A stretch of 28,427 nucleotides of DNA from Verrucomicrobia bacterium UBA1412 (GTDB lineage Bacteria > Verrucomicrobiota > Verrucomicrobiia > Limisphaerales > UBA1412): NCBI GenBank assembly GCA_002305615.1, contig DBPU01000060.1, positions 1 through 28,427 of the forward strand, in the 5' to 3' direction. The position numbers and the translations under genes are program-made. The notes beneath the pieces are model-generated. The model made no database searches, was not told the origin of the DNA, and saw only the letters and a list, made by a program, of their open reading frames with translations. Below, piece after piece: positions 17,323 to 25,129 of the stretch (positions within the stretch are counted from its first letter, which is position 1; every line of letters begins with the position of its first letter).

Positions 17323-17664
17323 ATGAAGAAAATCGAAGCAATCATCAGACCTTATAAACTCGAAGACGTTAAACAGGCTCTTTCCTCCCTCGGGATTGAT
17401 GGAATGACCGTAACCGAAGTCAAGGGATTCGGCCGCCAAAAGGGCCATACGGAAATATACCGCGGTAGTGAATATACTTTGGATTTTTTACCCAAGATTC
17501 GCATCGAAATCGTCCTCCCCGATAACCAGGTCGCGCAGGCCGTCAAAGTGATCGTTGAGTCTGCCAGAACCGGAAAAATCGGTGATGGAAAAATTTTTAT
17601 CTATCCGGTAGAAGACGCTATTCGAATCCGGAGCGGTGAGATGGACGAAAACGCCCTGCACTGA
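17323..17664 (+). CDS. glnB: Nitrogen regulatory protein PII
   Basis: PII is a small trimeric sensor of 2-oxoglutarate and ATP/ADP that controls nitrogen assimilation. The protein of 113 residues from ATG 17323 is canonical: MKKIEAIIRPYKLEDVKQAL at the N-terminus, the T-loop GHTEIYRGSEYT with the uridylylation tyrosine at position 51, the B-loop TGKIGDGKIF and the C-loop with IRSGE. A TTG at 17308 would add five residues before the universal start and is rejected. There is no amtB beside it, so it is named glnB rather than glnK, though the sequence alone does not separate them. The next gene is glutamine synthetase, separated by a strong terminator, so the two are likely transcribed separately or by partial read-through. 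Confidence 0.96.
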   Translation: MKKIEAIIRPYKLEDVKQALSSLGIDGMTVTEVKGFGRQKGHTEIYRGSEYTLDFLPKIRIEIVLPDNQVAQAVKVIVESARTGKIGDGKIFIYPVEDAIRIRSGEMDENALH

Positions 17665-17695
17665 TTTTCAGATTGTTTTCAAAATTCTTGTGTTT

Positions 17696-17728
17696 ATCCT
17701 CCTTTTCTCTGGAAGAGGAGGATTTTTT
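17696..17728 (+). terminator. Intrinsic terminator after glnB
   Basis: ATCCTCCTTTT (17696-17706) pairs with AAGAGGAGGAT (17713-17723), 11 pairs with one G-T, around a 6-base loop and followed by TTTTTT. It lies 31 bases after the glnB stop and separates glnB from glnA. Confidence 0.85.
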
Positions 17729-17741
17729 ACTTTAGGATGGG

Positions 17742-17777
17742 GCCCGGGATTGCCTGCGTAGCATCCATTACCCGGGC
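17742..17777 (+). promoter_or_regulatory. GC hairpin in the glnA leader
   Basis: GCCCGGG (17742-17748) can pair with CCCGGGC (17771-17777), a perfect 7-bp GC stem over a 22-base loop, ending 14 bases before the glnA start. Inside it GGAT (17747-17750) can instead pair with ATCC (17763-17766), so two mutually exclusive folds exist. No T-run follows. A role in controlling glnA translation is inference only. Confidence 0.4.
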
Positions 17778-17791
17778 TTCCACACTCATAG

Positions 17792-19204
17792 ATGAATACA
17801 CCCAAAACTGTCATTGAAATGGCAAAAAAGTATGCCGCAAGAATGGTAGACTTGAAGTTTGTGGATACTTTCGGTACTTGGCAACATTTTACAGTTCCTG
17901 TTCGCGAACTGAGTGAAGATTCCTTTTCGGAAGGTTTTGGCATCGACGGCTCCTCCATTCGGGGGTGGAAGAGCATCGAAGCCAGCGACATGCTGGTCGT
18001 CCCTGATCCTAATACCGCCTTCATGGATCCCTTCTGTGCCGTCCCTACCCTGAGCCTGACTTGCACAGTTCAGGAGACAAGCACACGCGAGCTCTACAAC
18101 CGCGACCCTCGGGTCATTGCCCAACGCGCGGAAAATTTCCTCGAAGGAAGCGGGTTCGCTGATACCGCCTATCTGGGCGCAGAGGCTGAGTTTTTCATCC
18201 TCGATAGTGTTCGCTATGAAAATAAGAACCACTCTGCCATGTTCGAAATTGATTCCGCTGAAGGAATCTGGAACAGCGCGCGCGAGGAAATGCCCAACCT
18301 GGGGTACAAGGTGCGGCATAAAGAAGGTTATTTCCCGGTAGCACCCACCGATTCTCTTCAGGATATTCGCACCGAAATGGTGCTCGTCATGGAAGAGCTC
18401 GGTTTGCAGGTAGAGCGCCATCATCGCGAGGTCGCTACTGCAGGGCAGACAGAAATCGATTTTTGCTTCGACACGCTCCTGAAATCTGCCGACAAGATGA
18501 TGGTGTTTAAATACGTGGTGAAAAATGTCGCTTTGCGCCATAGTAAAACCGCGACCTTCATGCCCAAGCCGATGTTCGCAGATAACGGTTCAGGCATGCA
18601 CATCCATCAATCCCTCTGGAAAAAGGGCAAGCCGCTCTTTGCCGGCAGCGAGTACGCAGGCTTAAGCCAGATGGCCCTCCACTATATGGGCGGCATCTTG
18701 AAGCACGCGCGTGCTCTTTGCGCCTTTTGCAGCCCCTGCACTAACTCCTACAGGCGCCTGGTTCCCGGCTACGAAGCCCCGATCAACCTGGCCTACAGTG
18801 CCAATAACCGCAGCGCTGCCATACGCATCCCGACTTTCAGCTCCAATCCCAAAGCCAAGCGCATTGAGTACCGCCCGCCTGATCCCTCCGCAAATCCTTA
18901 TCTGGCCTACTCTGCCCTTTTGATGGCGGGTCTGGACGGTGTGATGAATAAAATCGACCCCGGCGAGCCGATGGATAAAAACATCTATGAGCTCCCTCCT
19001 GAAGAGCTTAAGAACATCCCTCACGTTCCCTCGAGCCTGGGTGATGCCCTGAACTATCTGGAGCAGGATCATGAGTTTTTATTGAAGGGTGATGTCTTCA
19101 GCCGCGACTTCCTGGAAACCTATGTCCGGATCAAACGCAAAGAAGATTCGACTCTCCGCTTACGCCCTCATCCCATCGAATACGAAATGTATTACGACGT
19201 TTAG
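17792..19204 (+). CDS. glnA: Glutamine synthetase type I
   Basis: GlnA makes glutamine from glutamate, ammonia and ATP; type I enzymes are dodecamers. The 470-residue sequence has FGIDGSSIRGW near the N-terminus, the metal-binding GAEAEFF, the ATP-site segment KPMFADNGSGMHIHQSL, NRSAAIRIP and EYRPPDPSANPYL. The stretch MDKNIYELPPEE places a tyrosine at 399, equivalent to the adenylylation tyrosine of E. coli (Tyr397), so this is probably the regulated GSI-beta form controlled by GlnE; that gene is not in the window. The start has no clear ribosome-binding site and is preceded by a GC hairpin. It lies downstream of icd and glnB, completing a 2-oxoglutarate and ammonium assimilation cluster. 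Confidence 0.97.
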   Translation: MNTPKTVIEMAKKYAARMVDLKFVDTFGTWQHFTVPVRELSEDSFSEGFGIDGSSIRGWKSIEASDMLVVPDPNTAFMDPFCAVPTLSLTCTVQETSTRELYNRDPRVIAQRAENFLEGSGFADTAYLGAEAEFFILDSVRYENKNHSAMFEIDSAEGIWNSAREEMPNLGYKVRHKEGYFPVAPTDSLQDIRTEMVLVMEELGLQVERHHREVATAGQTEIDFCFDTLLKSADKMMVFKYVVKNVALRHSKTATFMPKPMFADNGSGMHIHQSLWKKGKPLFAGSEYAGLSQMALHYMGGILKHARALCAFCSPCTNSYRRLVPGYEAPINLAYSANNRSAAIRIPTFSSNPKAKRIEYRPPDPSANPYLAYSALLMAGLDGVMNKIDPGEPMDKNIYELPPEELKNIPHVPSSLGDALNYLEQDHEFLLKGDVFSRDFLETYVRIKRKEDSTLRLRPHPIEYEMYYDV

Positions 19205-19238
19205 AGCGTAATAATTCGCCTGTAAGCGGCTTTTCCCA

Positions 19239-19273
19239 AAAAAAGGACGTACTCTCAAAGTACGTCCTTTTTT
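19239..19273. terminator. Bidirectional terminator between glnA and rplS
   Basis: AAAAAAGGACGTACT (19239-19253) pairs with AGTACGTCCTTTTTT (19259-19273) around CTCAA. The 9-bp core plus the A/T flanks gives a T-run on both strands, so it can stop glnA transcripts from the left and the rplS operon from the right. Confidence 0.9.
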
Positions 19274-19303
19274 CATGTATATGCGTTACCTCCAGAAAAG
19301 AAC

Positions 19304-19329
19304 AGCGAGGATAGTTGTCTACCCTCGCT
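19304..19329 (-). terminator. Second hairpin downstream of rplS
   Basis: AGCGAGG (19304-19310) pairs with CCTCGCT (19323-19329), extended inside by TAG/CTA past one mismatch. On the minus strand it lies 46 bases after the rplS stop and is followed by GTTCTTTT, a moderate U-rich tail. It probably acts with the stronger terminator beyond it. Confidence 0.55.
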
Positions 19330-19375
19330 CGCTTTAAAACAGTTAAAATTCTTTTCTACAGCCCCAAGCCTGAGC

Positions 19376-19750
19376 TTAGCTCTTCTTGCCGGAAAGATGC
19401 GATTCTTTTTCCTTAACCGCCAAGGCACTCTTTCCGATACGGCTGCGCAGATAGGTCAATTTGGCTCTGCGAACTTGACCCTGGCGCTCCACCACCACTT
19501 TTTCAATACGCGGTGAATGGACAGGGAAAACACGCTCCACTCCCTCTCCGTAGCTGATACGACGAACGGTGAAGGTTTCATTCAAACCGTGCCCGCGACG
19601 GCCAATCACAACACCGGTAAAAACCTGGATGCGCTCCTTCTGGCCTTCAACCACTTTGGTGTGCACATTCACCGTATCGCCTACTGAGAAGGCTACTGTG
19701 TCCTTCCTGGTGTAGGCGGACTCGATCTTATCTAATAATGCCTGATTCAT
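19376..19750 (-). CDS. rplS: 50S ribosomal protein L19
   Basis: L19 sits at the 30S-50S interface of the ribosome. The 124-residue sequence is typical: FSVGDTVNVHTKVVEGQKER, the GVVIGRRGHGLNETFTVRRIS block, VERVFPVHSPRIEKV and the C-terminal KLTYLRSRIGKSALAV. A GTG at 19765 would overlap the end of trmD and add five residues; ATG 19750 matches the family start and leaves 8 bases after trmD. The last 12 residues (EKESHLSGKKS) are an acidic/basic tail somewhat longer than in E. coli. It is the last gene of the rpsP operon and is followed by two terminator-like hairpins. Confidence 0.97.
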   Translation of the reverse strand: MNQALLDKIESAYTRKDTVAFSVGDTVNVHTKVVEGQKERIQVFTGVVIGRRGHGLNETFTVRRISYGEGVERVFPVHSPRIEKVVVERQGQVRRAKLTYLRSRIGKSALAVKEKESHLSGKKS

Positions 19751-19758
19751 AAACTTAT

Positions 19759-20460
19759 TTAACACGAGCCGGAAGCTTCCTGCTCCCCGCTCTTTTCTAA
19801 CAAATCCGGCCGCACCGCAGCCGTCTTTAATACAGATTGCTCGCTACGCCACTGAGCGATGCGAGCATGGTGCCCCGAAAGTAAAACCTCCGGCACCTTC
19901 ATTCCACGAAATACCGCTGGCCTCGTATAGTGAGGATACTCCAGAGAGTTCGTGCTGAAAGACTCTTCATAAGAGCTCTCATCTTTACCCAGAGCACCCG
20001 GCAGCAGCCTGGTCACCACATCGATCACGACCATCGCCGGCAGCGCCCCATTGGTAAGCACATAGTCTCCAATAGAGAGCTCCTCATTTGCCCAGACCTG
20101 GAGGACTCGTTCGTCAAAACCTTCGTAACTTCCGCATACCAGTACAATATGCTCCCGGCTCGAAATATCCCGGGCAATTGCCTGGTTAAATTTTCTGCCC
20201 GAAGGAGTCAGGAAAATCACATGACTCTCTTCATTCGTTAACGCTTCCAAGGCTTCAAAGAGCGGCTCGGGCTTGAGCAACATCCCGGCTCCTCCCCCAA
20301 AGGGCCTGTCATCCACCGTTTGGTGCAAATCGTGAGTATACTCCCGCAAGTTATGGATTTTCAGTTCAATCAACCCATTCTCACGAGCTCGCTGGACTAT
20401 GCTTTCATCCAGCGGTCCGCTAAACATCTTCGGAAATAATGTGAGTACATCTATTTTCAT
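19759..20460 (-). CDS. trmD: tRNA (guanine-37-N1)-methyltransferase
   Basis: TrmD is a SPOUT-fold methyltransferase that makes m1G37 in tRNAs and prevents +1 frameshifting. Of 233 residues, the diagnostic parts are MKIDVLTLFPKMF at the start, the DDRPFGGGAGMLLKPEP segment, and the knotted SAM-binding region VCGSYEGFDERV, SIGDYVLTNGALPAM and PHYTRPAVFRG. I use ATG 20460, the usual family start; an ATG at 20469 would add three residues. The last 20 residues are extra and rich in Glu/Ser. It lies between khpA and rplS; rimM, which usually sits just upstream of trmD, is absent from the 51-base gap. Confidence 0.97.
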   Translation of the reverse strand: MKIDVLTLFPKMFSGPLDESIVQRARENGLIELKIHNLREYTHDLHQTVDDRPFGGGAGMLLKPEPLFEALEALTNEESHVIFLTPSGRKFNQAIARDISSREHIVLVCGSYEGFDERVLQVWANEELSIGDYVLTNGALPAMVVIDVVTRLLPGALGKDESSYEESFSTNSLEYPHYTRPAVFRGMKVPEVLLSGHHARIAQWRSEQSVLKTAAVRPDLLEKSGEQEASGSC

Positions 20461-20511
20461 GCACCCCATCCACTCCCAAAAAAATTCACGTACCTTTCAA
20501 CGAGAGCTGTT

Positions 20512-20790
20512 TTAGACCTCTCTCTCGGTCGTATCATCTTCAAATTCAGGGCCATTGACCTCTTCGATCAACTCCAGCACGCTTCGCTTACCCTGTTTTG
20601 CACTGCCTGCAACAAGCAATGCACGGATCGCATTTATGGTGCTACCCTTGCGTCCTATCACCCTGGCCGTATCAACCGGGTTGACTCTCAATTGATAAAC
20701 GGTAACCCCATTGCGCTCCACCGGTTTGATGTCGACATCTTCCGGCTCTTCAACAAGGTTCTTGAGAACATATTCAAGAAACTCTTGCAT
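20512..20790 (-). CDS. khpA: KH-domain RNA-binding protein KhpA
   Basis: This 92-residue protein is the small single-KH RNA-binding protein formerly called YlqC. The KH GXXG loop is GRKG (VIGRKGSTINAIRALL), preceded by the strand VYQLRVNPVDTARV. In Gram-positive bacteria KhpA pairs with KhpB/Jag and affects cell division and sRNA biology; its role in this lineage is not known to me. The acidic C-terminal tail (EFEDDTTEREV) is unstructured. The gene starts 9 bases after the rpsP stop, so it is co-transcribed with ribosomal protein S16, the standard position for this gene. Confidence 0.93.
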   Translation of the reverse strand: MQEFLEYVLKNLVEEPEDVDIKPVERNGVTVYQLRVNPVDTARVIGRKGSTINAIRALLVAGSAKQGKRSVLELIEEVNGPEFEDDTTEREV

Positions 20791-20799
20791 ACAAAACTC

Positions 20800-21048
20800 T
20801 TAAACGGCCTGTGAAGAACGCTCTCTGGCTATCATGCTGGCTACGGTTATCGTAGGCTGAGCCCCACATTTGATCCAGTAATCCAAGCGGTCAAGCTTGA
20901 GCTTGGTATTATCACCCTTCTTCAGCGGCTCATAATATCCAACCTCTTCAATGAACTTTCCATCACGAGGACTGCGGCCATCCACCACCACTACACGATA
21001 GGCAGGCTGATTCTTCGCCCCCATGCGTTTCAAACGAATTCTTACCAT
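20800..21048 (-). CDS. rpsP: 30S ribosomal protein S16
   Basis: S16 is an assembly protein of the 30S body. The 82-residue sequence is canonical: MVRIRLKRMGAKNQPAYRVVVVD, SPRDGKFIEEVGYYEP and the C-terminal DYWIKCGAQPT. It is the first gene of the minus-strand operon rpsP-khpA-trmD-rplS. The leader between the start and the divergent accD gene is 204 bases. Only a weak purine-rich stretch precedes the ATG. The leader contains a CCCTTAAGGG palindrome (21081-21090) but I recognise no known ribosomal-protein leader motif. Confidence 0.97.
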   Translation of the reverse strand: MVRIRLKRMGAKNQPAYRVVVVDGRSPRDGKFIEEVGYYEPLKKGDNTKLKLDRLDYWIKCGAQPTITVASMIARERSSQAV

Positions 21049-21180
21049 ATCTTATTACTTCTACTTGCAGAACAAGTTATCCCTTAAGGGACCAACTCTG
21101 CCCCAAAAGGCCCTCCAGATTACTCCGTCCCTCCAAAATTTGCAAGTACCGATTTGGCACTCTTCGCTTAAAATACGCGA

Positions 21181-21186
21181 ATTATA
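21181..21186 (-). promoter_or_regulatory. Possible -10 for the rpsP operon
   Basis: The minus strand reads TATAAT (21186 to 21181), a perfect -10 consensus, but the matching -35 position is a G-run. It would give a leader of about 130 bases and lies next to the accD -35 element, so the two divergent promoters would compete. Confidence 0.3.
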
Positions 21187-21192
21187 TCCCAG

Positions 21193-21221
21193 TTGTATTA
21201 AATCCCCCCCTTTGGTACAAT
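21193..21221 (+). promoter_or_regulatory. Promoter for accD
   Basis: TTGTAT (21193-21198) and TACAAT (21216-21221) are spaced 17 bases, with TGG before the -10 element (extended -10). Transcription would begin near 21228. A ribosome-binding site, GAGGAA at 21241-21246, follows and lies 6 bases before the ATG. Confidence 0.6.
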
Positions 21222-21252
21222 GCGCCGTCCTTTGGGACTAGAGGAATAGAAT

Positions 21253-22212
21253 ATGAAAAAAAGTGTAAAAACGCGCAAGGTTTCCGGAGTTGAAAGTATC
21301 GAACCGGCCATTACACCTTTAGCCGATTCTCCGGTTATTCCTCGCACTTCAAAAGTCCCACCGATTGGCGCACCGCGTCTGGATATCCCTCAAGGTCTCT
21401 GGACCAAGTGCCCCAAGTGCAGTGAGCTCCTCTACGATAAATACCTGGATGACAATCTCAAGGTTTGTATGCACTGCGCTTACCACTTCCCCTACAGTGC
21501 GCGCGAACGCATTAATTCTCTGGTGGAAACCTGCTCTTTTGAGGAAATGGATGCAGATTTGCGGAGCGTAGATATTCTCTCCTTCAGCGGCCCCAGCAGC
21601 TACCCCGAAAAACTTCAGCAACATGAAAAGGCGACCAACCTGCGCGACGCCATCATTACCGGAGTCGGCAAAATCGGAGAATACAGAGTCGCTCTGGGCG
21701 TCATGGATTTTAAATTCCTGGGTGGCTCCATGGGAAGCGTCGTCGGTGAAAAAATCACTCGTCTGGTCGAAGAAGCCACCGACCGCAACCTGCCCGTCAT
21801 TATTTTTTCAGCCAGCGGTGGAGCCCGAATGTATGAAGGCGTATTCAGCCTGATGCAAATGGCCAAAACCAGCGCTGCCCTCGCCTTCCATTCGCAGGCA
21901 AATCTCCCCTTTATCAGTGTTCTGACCGATCCGACAACCGGTGGCGTGACCGCCAGCTTCGCCTCCCTGGGCGATGTCATCCTGGCTGAACCTCATGCCA
22001 TGATCGGCTTTGCGGGTCCCCGCGTAATCCGAGATACAACCCATGCAGACCTTCCTCCAGGTTTTCAAACCTCTGAGTTTCTCATGCAGCATGGATTTAT
22101 CGACCTCATTGTTGACCGTACGGATATGAAAAGGACCTTGGTCTCTCTCCTGGGCTACATGTCTGCTCCCAAAGCTTCTTTTTTCGAGACGCAGGATTTT
22201 ACCGCGCCCTAA
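21253..22212 (+). CDS. accD: Acetyl-CoA carboxylase, carboxyltransferase beta subunit
   Basis: AccD with AccA transfers the carboxyl group from biotin to acetyl-CoA, giving malonyl-CoA for fatty acid synthesis. Of 319 residues, the first 50 are a basic and then Pro-rich extension. The zinc ribbon follows as C53-x2-C56-x15-C72-x2-C75. The crotonase-fold core shows SASGGARMYEG, PTTGGVTASFASLGD, IGFAGPRVI and the LPPGFQTSEFL segment. It has its own promoter and ribosome-binding site, divergent from rpsP. accA and the biotin genes are not in the window. Its last 14 bases overlap the end of aroA on the other strand. Confidence 0.97.
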   Translation: MKKSVKTRKVSGVESIEPAITPLADSPVIPRTSKVPPIGAPRLDIPQGLWTKCPKCSELLYDKYLDDNLKVCMHCAYHFPYSARERINSLVETCSFEEMDADLRSVDILSFSGPSSYPEKLQQHEKATNLRDAIITGVGKIGEYRVALGVMDFKFLGGSMGSVVGEKITRLVEEATDRNLPVIIFSASGGARMYEGVFSLMQMAKTSAALAFHSQANLPFISVLTDPTTGGVTASFASLGDVILAEPHAMIGFAGPRVIRDTTHADLPPGFQTSEFLMQHGFIDLIVDRTDMKRTLVSLLGYMSAPKASFFETQDFTAP

Positions 22213-23413
22213 GCTGCTCGAACTTTTCAAAAAAAGAAGGAAAACTCTTTTCCACGCACTTCGGGTTCTTAATCACGATCCCCGGCACTCCCAGTCCCAG
22301 AAGCGAAAAACAAAAAGCCATCCGGTGATCGTTATAGGTCTCAATCTCTGCCCCGTGGAGCCGGGATGGGTAAACCTTTAACGTGTCCCCTTCCTCTTCA
22401 ACCCGGGCCCCGCAGCGTCCTAATTCAGTTCGTAAAGCCTGGACCCTCTCGCACTCCTGAACCCTGAGCCGCCCCAGATCGGTAAAAGTCACTGGCGACT
22501 CCGCTTGGGTGGCCAATACGATAGCCGTCATGATGCTGTCGCCCAGATCCCGTTCCCGCGAGACCGTTGGCGGTAGCGGCATAAAGCGGGGAAAAGCCTC
22601 ATCAGGCTGCCATCCCGAGCTGGGCCAGTGCAACACTGACACCGGCTTATTATCGGGATACCCGCTTGCCCAAACATTGGCTCCGTAAAAATAGCTGCCG
22701 CTGGATGCATCAGGCTCAACATCAAAACATCCCCCATTCCGGGGAAAAACAGAAAGCAGCTCTCGCGTCATCCGTAAATATCCGGCTTCTTTTCCTGATA
22801 TCTCGACCTGCCAATCCCCGCGGTCAGCGCACAGCATAAGAGCCGATGCGAATTGAGAGCTCTCTTGCTGGGAAATGGTGCAGCGGCCGCCCGTTACAGG
22901 ACGCTCCGAGCCAATTACGGCCGGCAGAAAACCTTCTCTTTCCGCAATAACTGTATATCCCAACTGCCGCAGCGCCAGGAAAAGCTCCTTCTGAGGACGC
23001 TCCCTCATCCGCTCAGTACCATCAAGCCGATACCATCCTCCTGCAGCGGCACAAAGGAAGGCCATCAGAAAACGGGACGATGTTCCCGAGTTGGCGATAT
23101 AAATCTCCATCGGGTGCGAAAAACTTCCTCCCATCGGCCTCCGGTCTCCCAAACCTTGTACTCGGAAAATTCTATTAGAGCTCTCTTCCGGATCTTGCGT
23201 CACGCTCAGTTCAAGCCTCATCTTCTGCATGGCTTCCACCATGACCCGAGTATCCTCGCTCCAGAGCGCACCGCGCAGAGTAACCTCCCCGTGAGCCAGC
23301 GCGGCCAGGATCAACGCACGGTTGGTAATGCTTTTGGAACCGGGAATCGTCAACCGGGTTTCCTTCAGTCCCTTCAAGGGCTCAATCTCTATTGATCCGG
23401 GCCACTCTTTCAC
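22199..23413 (-). CDS. aroA: 3-phosphoshikimate 1-carboxyvinyltransferase (EPSP synthase)
   Basis: AroA joins phosphoenolpyruvate to shikimate 3-phosphate in aromatic amino acid synthesis. Of 404 residues, the N-terminal motif IPGSKSITNRALILAALA, the ANSGTSSRFL loop, the GTERMRERP segment, QESSQFASALML and the C-terminal ETYNDHRMAFCFSLLG are all present. The PEP-site loop reads SGTSSRF rather than the AGTAMRP of the E. coli enzyme, so the proline corresponding to Pro101 is missing. Translation starts at a GTG; no ATG or TTG fits before the conserved N-terminus, and a GGGG run lies just upstream. The gene begins 17 bases after dnaA stops, so it is probably in one transcript with dnaA, and it converges on accD with a 14-base overlap. 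Confidence 0.95.
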   Translation of the reverse strand: MKEWPGSIEIEPLKGLKETRLTIPGSKSITNRALILAALAHGEVTLRGALWSEDTRVMVEAMQKMRLELSVTQDPEESSNRIFRVQGLGDRRPMGGSFSHPMEIYIANSGTSSRFLMAFLCAAAGGWYRLDGTERMRERPQKELFLALRQLGYTVIAEREGFLPAVIGSERPVTGGRCTISQQESSQFASALMLCADRGDWQVEISGKEAGYLRMTRELLSVFPRNGGCFDVEPDASSGSYFYGANVWASGYPDNKPVSVLHWPSSGWQPDEAFPRFMPLPPTVSRERDLGDSIMTAIVLATQAESPVTFTDLGRLRVQECERVQALRTELGRCGARVEEEGDTLKVYPSRLHGAEIETYNDHRMAFCFSLLGLGVPGIVIKNPKCVEKSFPSFFEKFEQLRAR

Positions 23414-23430
23414 CTGTCACCCCGCACTGC

Positions 23431-24846
23431 TCAGGAATTAAATATACTTTCTAGCTGGAGCACATTCTGCCGAACGCCTTCCTCAACTTCCATGCGGTCT
23501 TGGACCACCTTGCACGCATGGATCACGGTCCCGTGGTCTCTGCCACCGAAAGCCAGCCCGATAGCCGTTAGAGAATTGTCGGTCAATTGCCGGCTTAAAT
23601 ACATGGCCACCTGACGCGGAAAAGCGATGTTGCCGGGTCTGCGCTTGCCCGTAATATCCGTTGTCCGGATGTCGAAGAAACGGGCAACCTCTCTTTGAAT
23701 CGCATCAATAGTCGGCGCCTGTATATTCTGGCGGCTCAATAGCTCCTGCAAAACCAGTTGCGCTGTTTCGATACTCCAGGAGGCTTTCGTCAGGGTGATA
23801 TAAGAGCTGAGCCGTATCAGGGCTCCCTCCAACTCGCGGACATTGGCCCGAATCTTTTGAGCCAGGAAGCTCACGATATCCCCGGGCACATCAACTTTCA
23901 TCGCCACTGCCTTTTGCTTTAAAATCGCCATACGAACCTCCACATTGGGCGGCTGCAAATCCGCCACCAGTCCCCAGCTGAACCGTGAAACCAGCCGCGC
24001 CTCAAGCGCCTTAATCTCACCCACCGGACGGTCAGAGGTCAGCACAATCTGCTTTTTGATATCATGCAGCGAATTGAACGTATGATAAAACTCCTCCTGC
24101 AAGCCTTCTTTATCGGTCAGAAACTGAATATCATCAATGAGGAGCACATCCACACTGCGGTACCTTTTGCGAAAACGGTCGCAGCGCTTATCACGGATCG
24201 CCTCAATGTACTCATTCATGAATTTCTCCAGCGATACGTAAACCACCTTCATCCCCTGTTTATGCTTGAGGACATAGTTGCCGATCGCGTGAAGCAGATG
24301 CGTCTTGCCCAGGCCCACTCCTCCATAAATAAAAAGTGGATTGTAGCTCCTTCCGGGCTCATGCGCCACAGCCAGAGCTGATGCATGGGCCAGGTTGCTG
24401 TTTGTCCCGACTACGAACGTATCAAAAGTATATTTCGAATTCAGACTGGTCTGAATTTCGGAGCTTGCCTTGGGAGTATAGACCGTAGGCGGAACCGGTG
24501 GCAGAGCGCTATTTGAAGCAGAATTCTCTCCGTTTACCCTTTCCTCTTCAGTCGCTTCCTCCTCAATGGCTACAGTCTCTGAATTCCCTTTCTCCTCAGG
24601 AAAAGGCACCACCGAAAGCTGCACCGTTATCGATTCGCCCGTAAGAGTACACAAGCTCTCTTCAATCACGCCCACGTAATTTGTCTGAAGCCATATCTGG
24701 GAAAACTCATCCCAGACGCCTAAGGTCAGTGTGTTGCTCTGATATTCCAACACCCTCAGCCTTCCAATCCAAAGTCGGAAGATTTCCGCATTAAAGACCT
24801 CCTTCAGTCTTTCGCAAGCCCTCTCCCACAGTTGTTTTGCCAGCAT
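23431..24846 (-). CDS. dnaA: Chromosomal replication initiator protein DnaA
   Basis: DnaA binds oriC and opens it for helicase loading. The 471-residue protein has the four usual domains: an N-terminal helicase-interaction domain (1 to about 80), a Glu/Ser/Pro-rich linker (about 85-130), the AAA+ domain with Walker A GGVGLGKTH (about 174-182), Walker B LLIDDIQF (about 232-239), LTSDRP and VRELEGAL, and the DNA-binding domain. The last contains the signature GGRDHGTVIHACKVV; the canonical form is DHTTV, so one threonine near the DNA is replaced by glycine. The gene lies beside its origin, 103 bases upstream of which are DnaA-box-like sites. No dnaN, recF or gyrB follows; aroA does. A DnaA-box-like site (24878-24886) overlaps the expected promoter, suggesting autoregulation. 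Confidence 0.98.
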   Translation of the reverse strand: MLAKQLWERACERLKEVFNAEIFRLWIGRLRVLEYQSNTLTLGVWDEFSQIWLQTNYVGVIEESLCTLTGESITVQLSVVPFPEEKGNSETVAIEEEATEEERVNGENSASNSALPPVPPTVYTPKASSEIQTSLNSKYTFDTFVVGTNSNLAHASALAVAHEPGRSYNPLFIYGGVGLGKTHLLHAIGNYVLKHKQGMKVVYVSLEKFMNEYIEAIRDKRCDRFRKRYRSVDVLLIDDIQFLTDKEGLQEEFYHTFNSLHDIKKQIVLTSDRPVGEIKALEARLVSRFSWGLVADLQPPNVEVRMAILKQKAVAMKVDVPGDIVSFLAQKIRANVRELEGALIRLSSYITLTKASWSIETAQLVLQELLSRQNIQAPTIDAIQREVARFFDIRTTDITGKRRPGNIAFPRQVAMYLSRQLTDNSLTAIGLAFGGRDHGTVIHACKVVQDRMEVEEGVRQNVLQLESIFNS

Positions 24847-24877
24847 ACAGTCTTAAAAGTTATACAAAAGTTCCAGG

Positions 24878-24886
24878 TTATTCACG
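24878..24886 (+). promoter_or_regulatory. DnaA-box-like site in the dnaA promoter
   Basis: TTATTCACG differs from the TTATNCACA consensus only at the last base. It lies 32 bases upstream of the dnaA start and near the -35 position of the candidate promoter, where DnaA binding would repress its own gene. Confidence 0.55.
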
Positions 24887-25129
24887 ATTCGACTTTTTCC
24901 AGATCACTCGTTCTCCCAATCTTTCAAAACAAACAGGTTATCACTACCTTACGGGCTTTTATCTCCGCACGACACGATAAACATGCCATAAAAATAAGTT
25001 CTTGAAATTAAACAGGTTGAGACAACATGAACCGCCGGCAATCCATTCAAAAAAATATTCCATTGCCGAGCAGTCGTCCGCTTACCGGGTAACACTCTAA
25101 CCTTACAATGCGCCTGTGACCAGAAGAAT

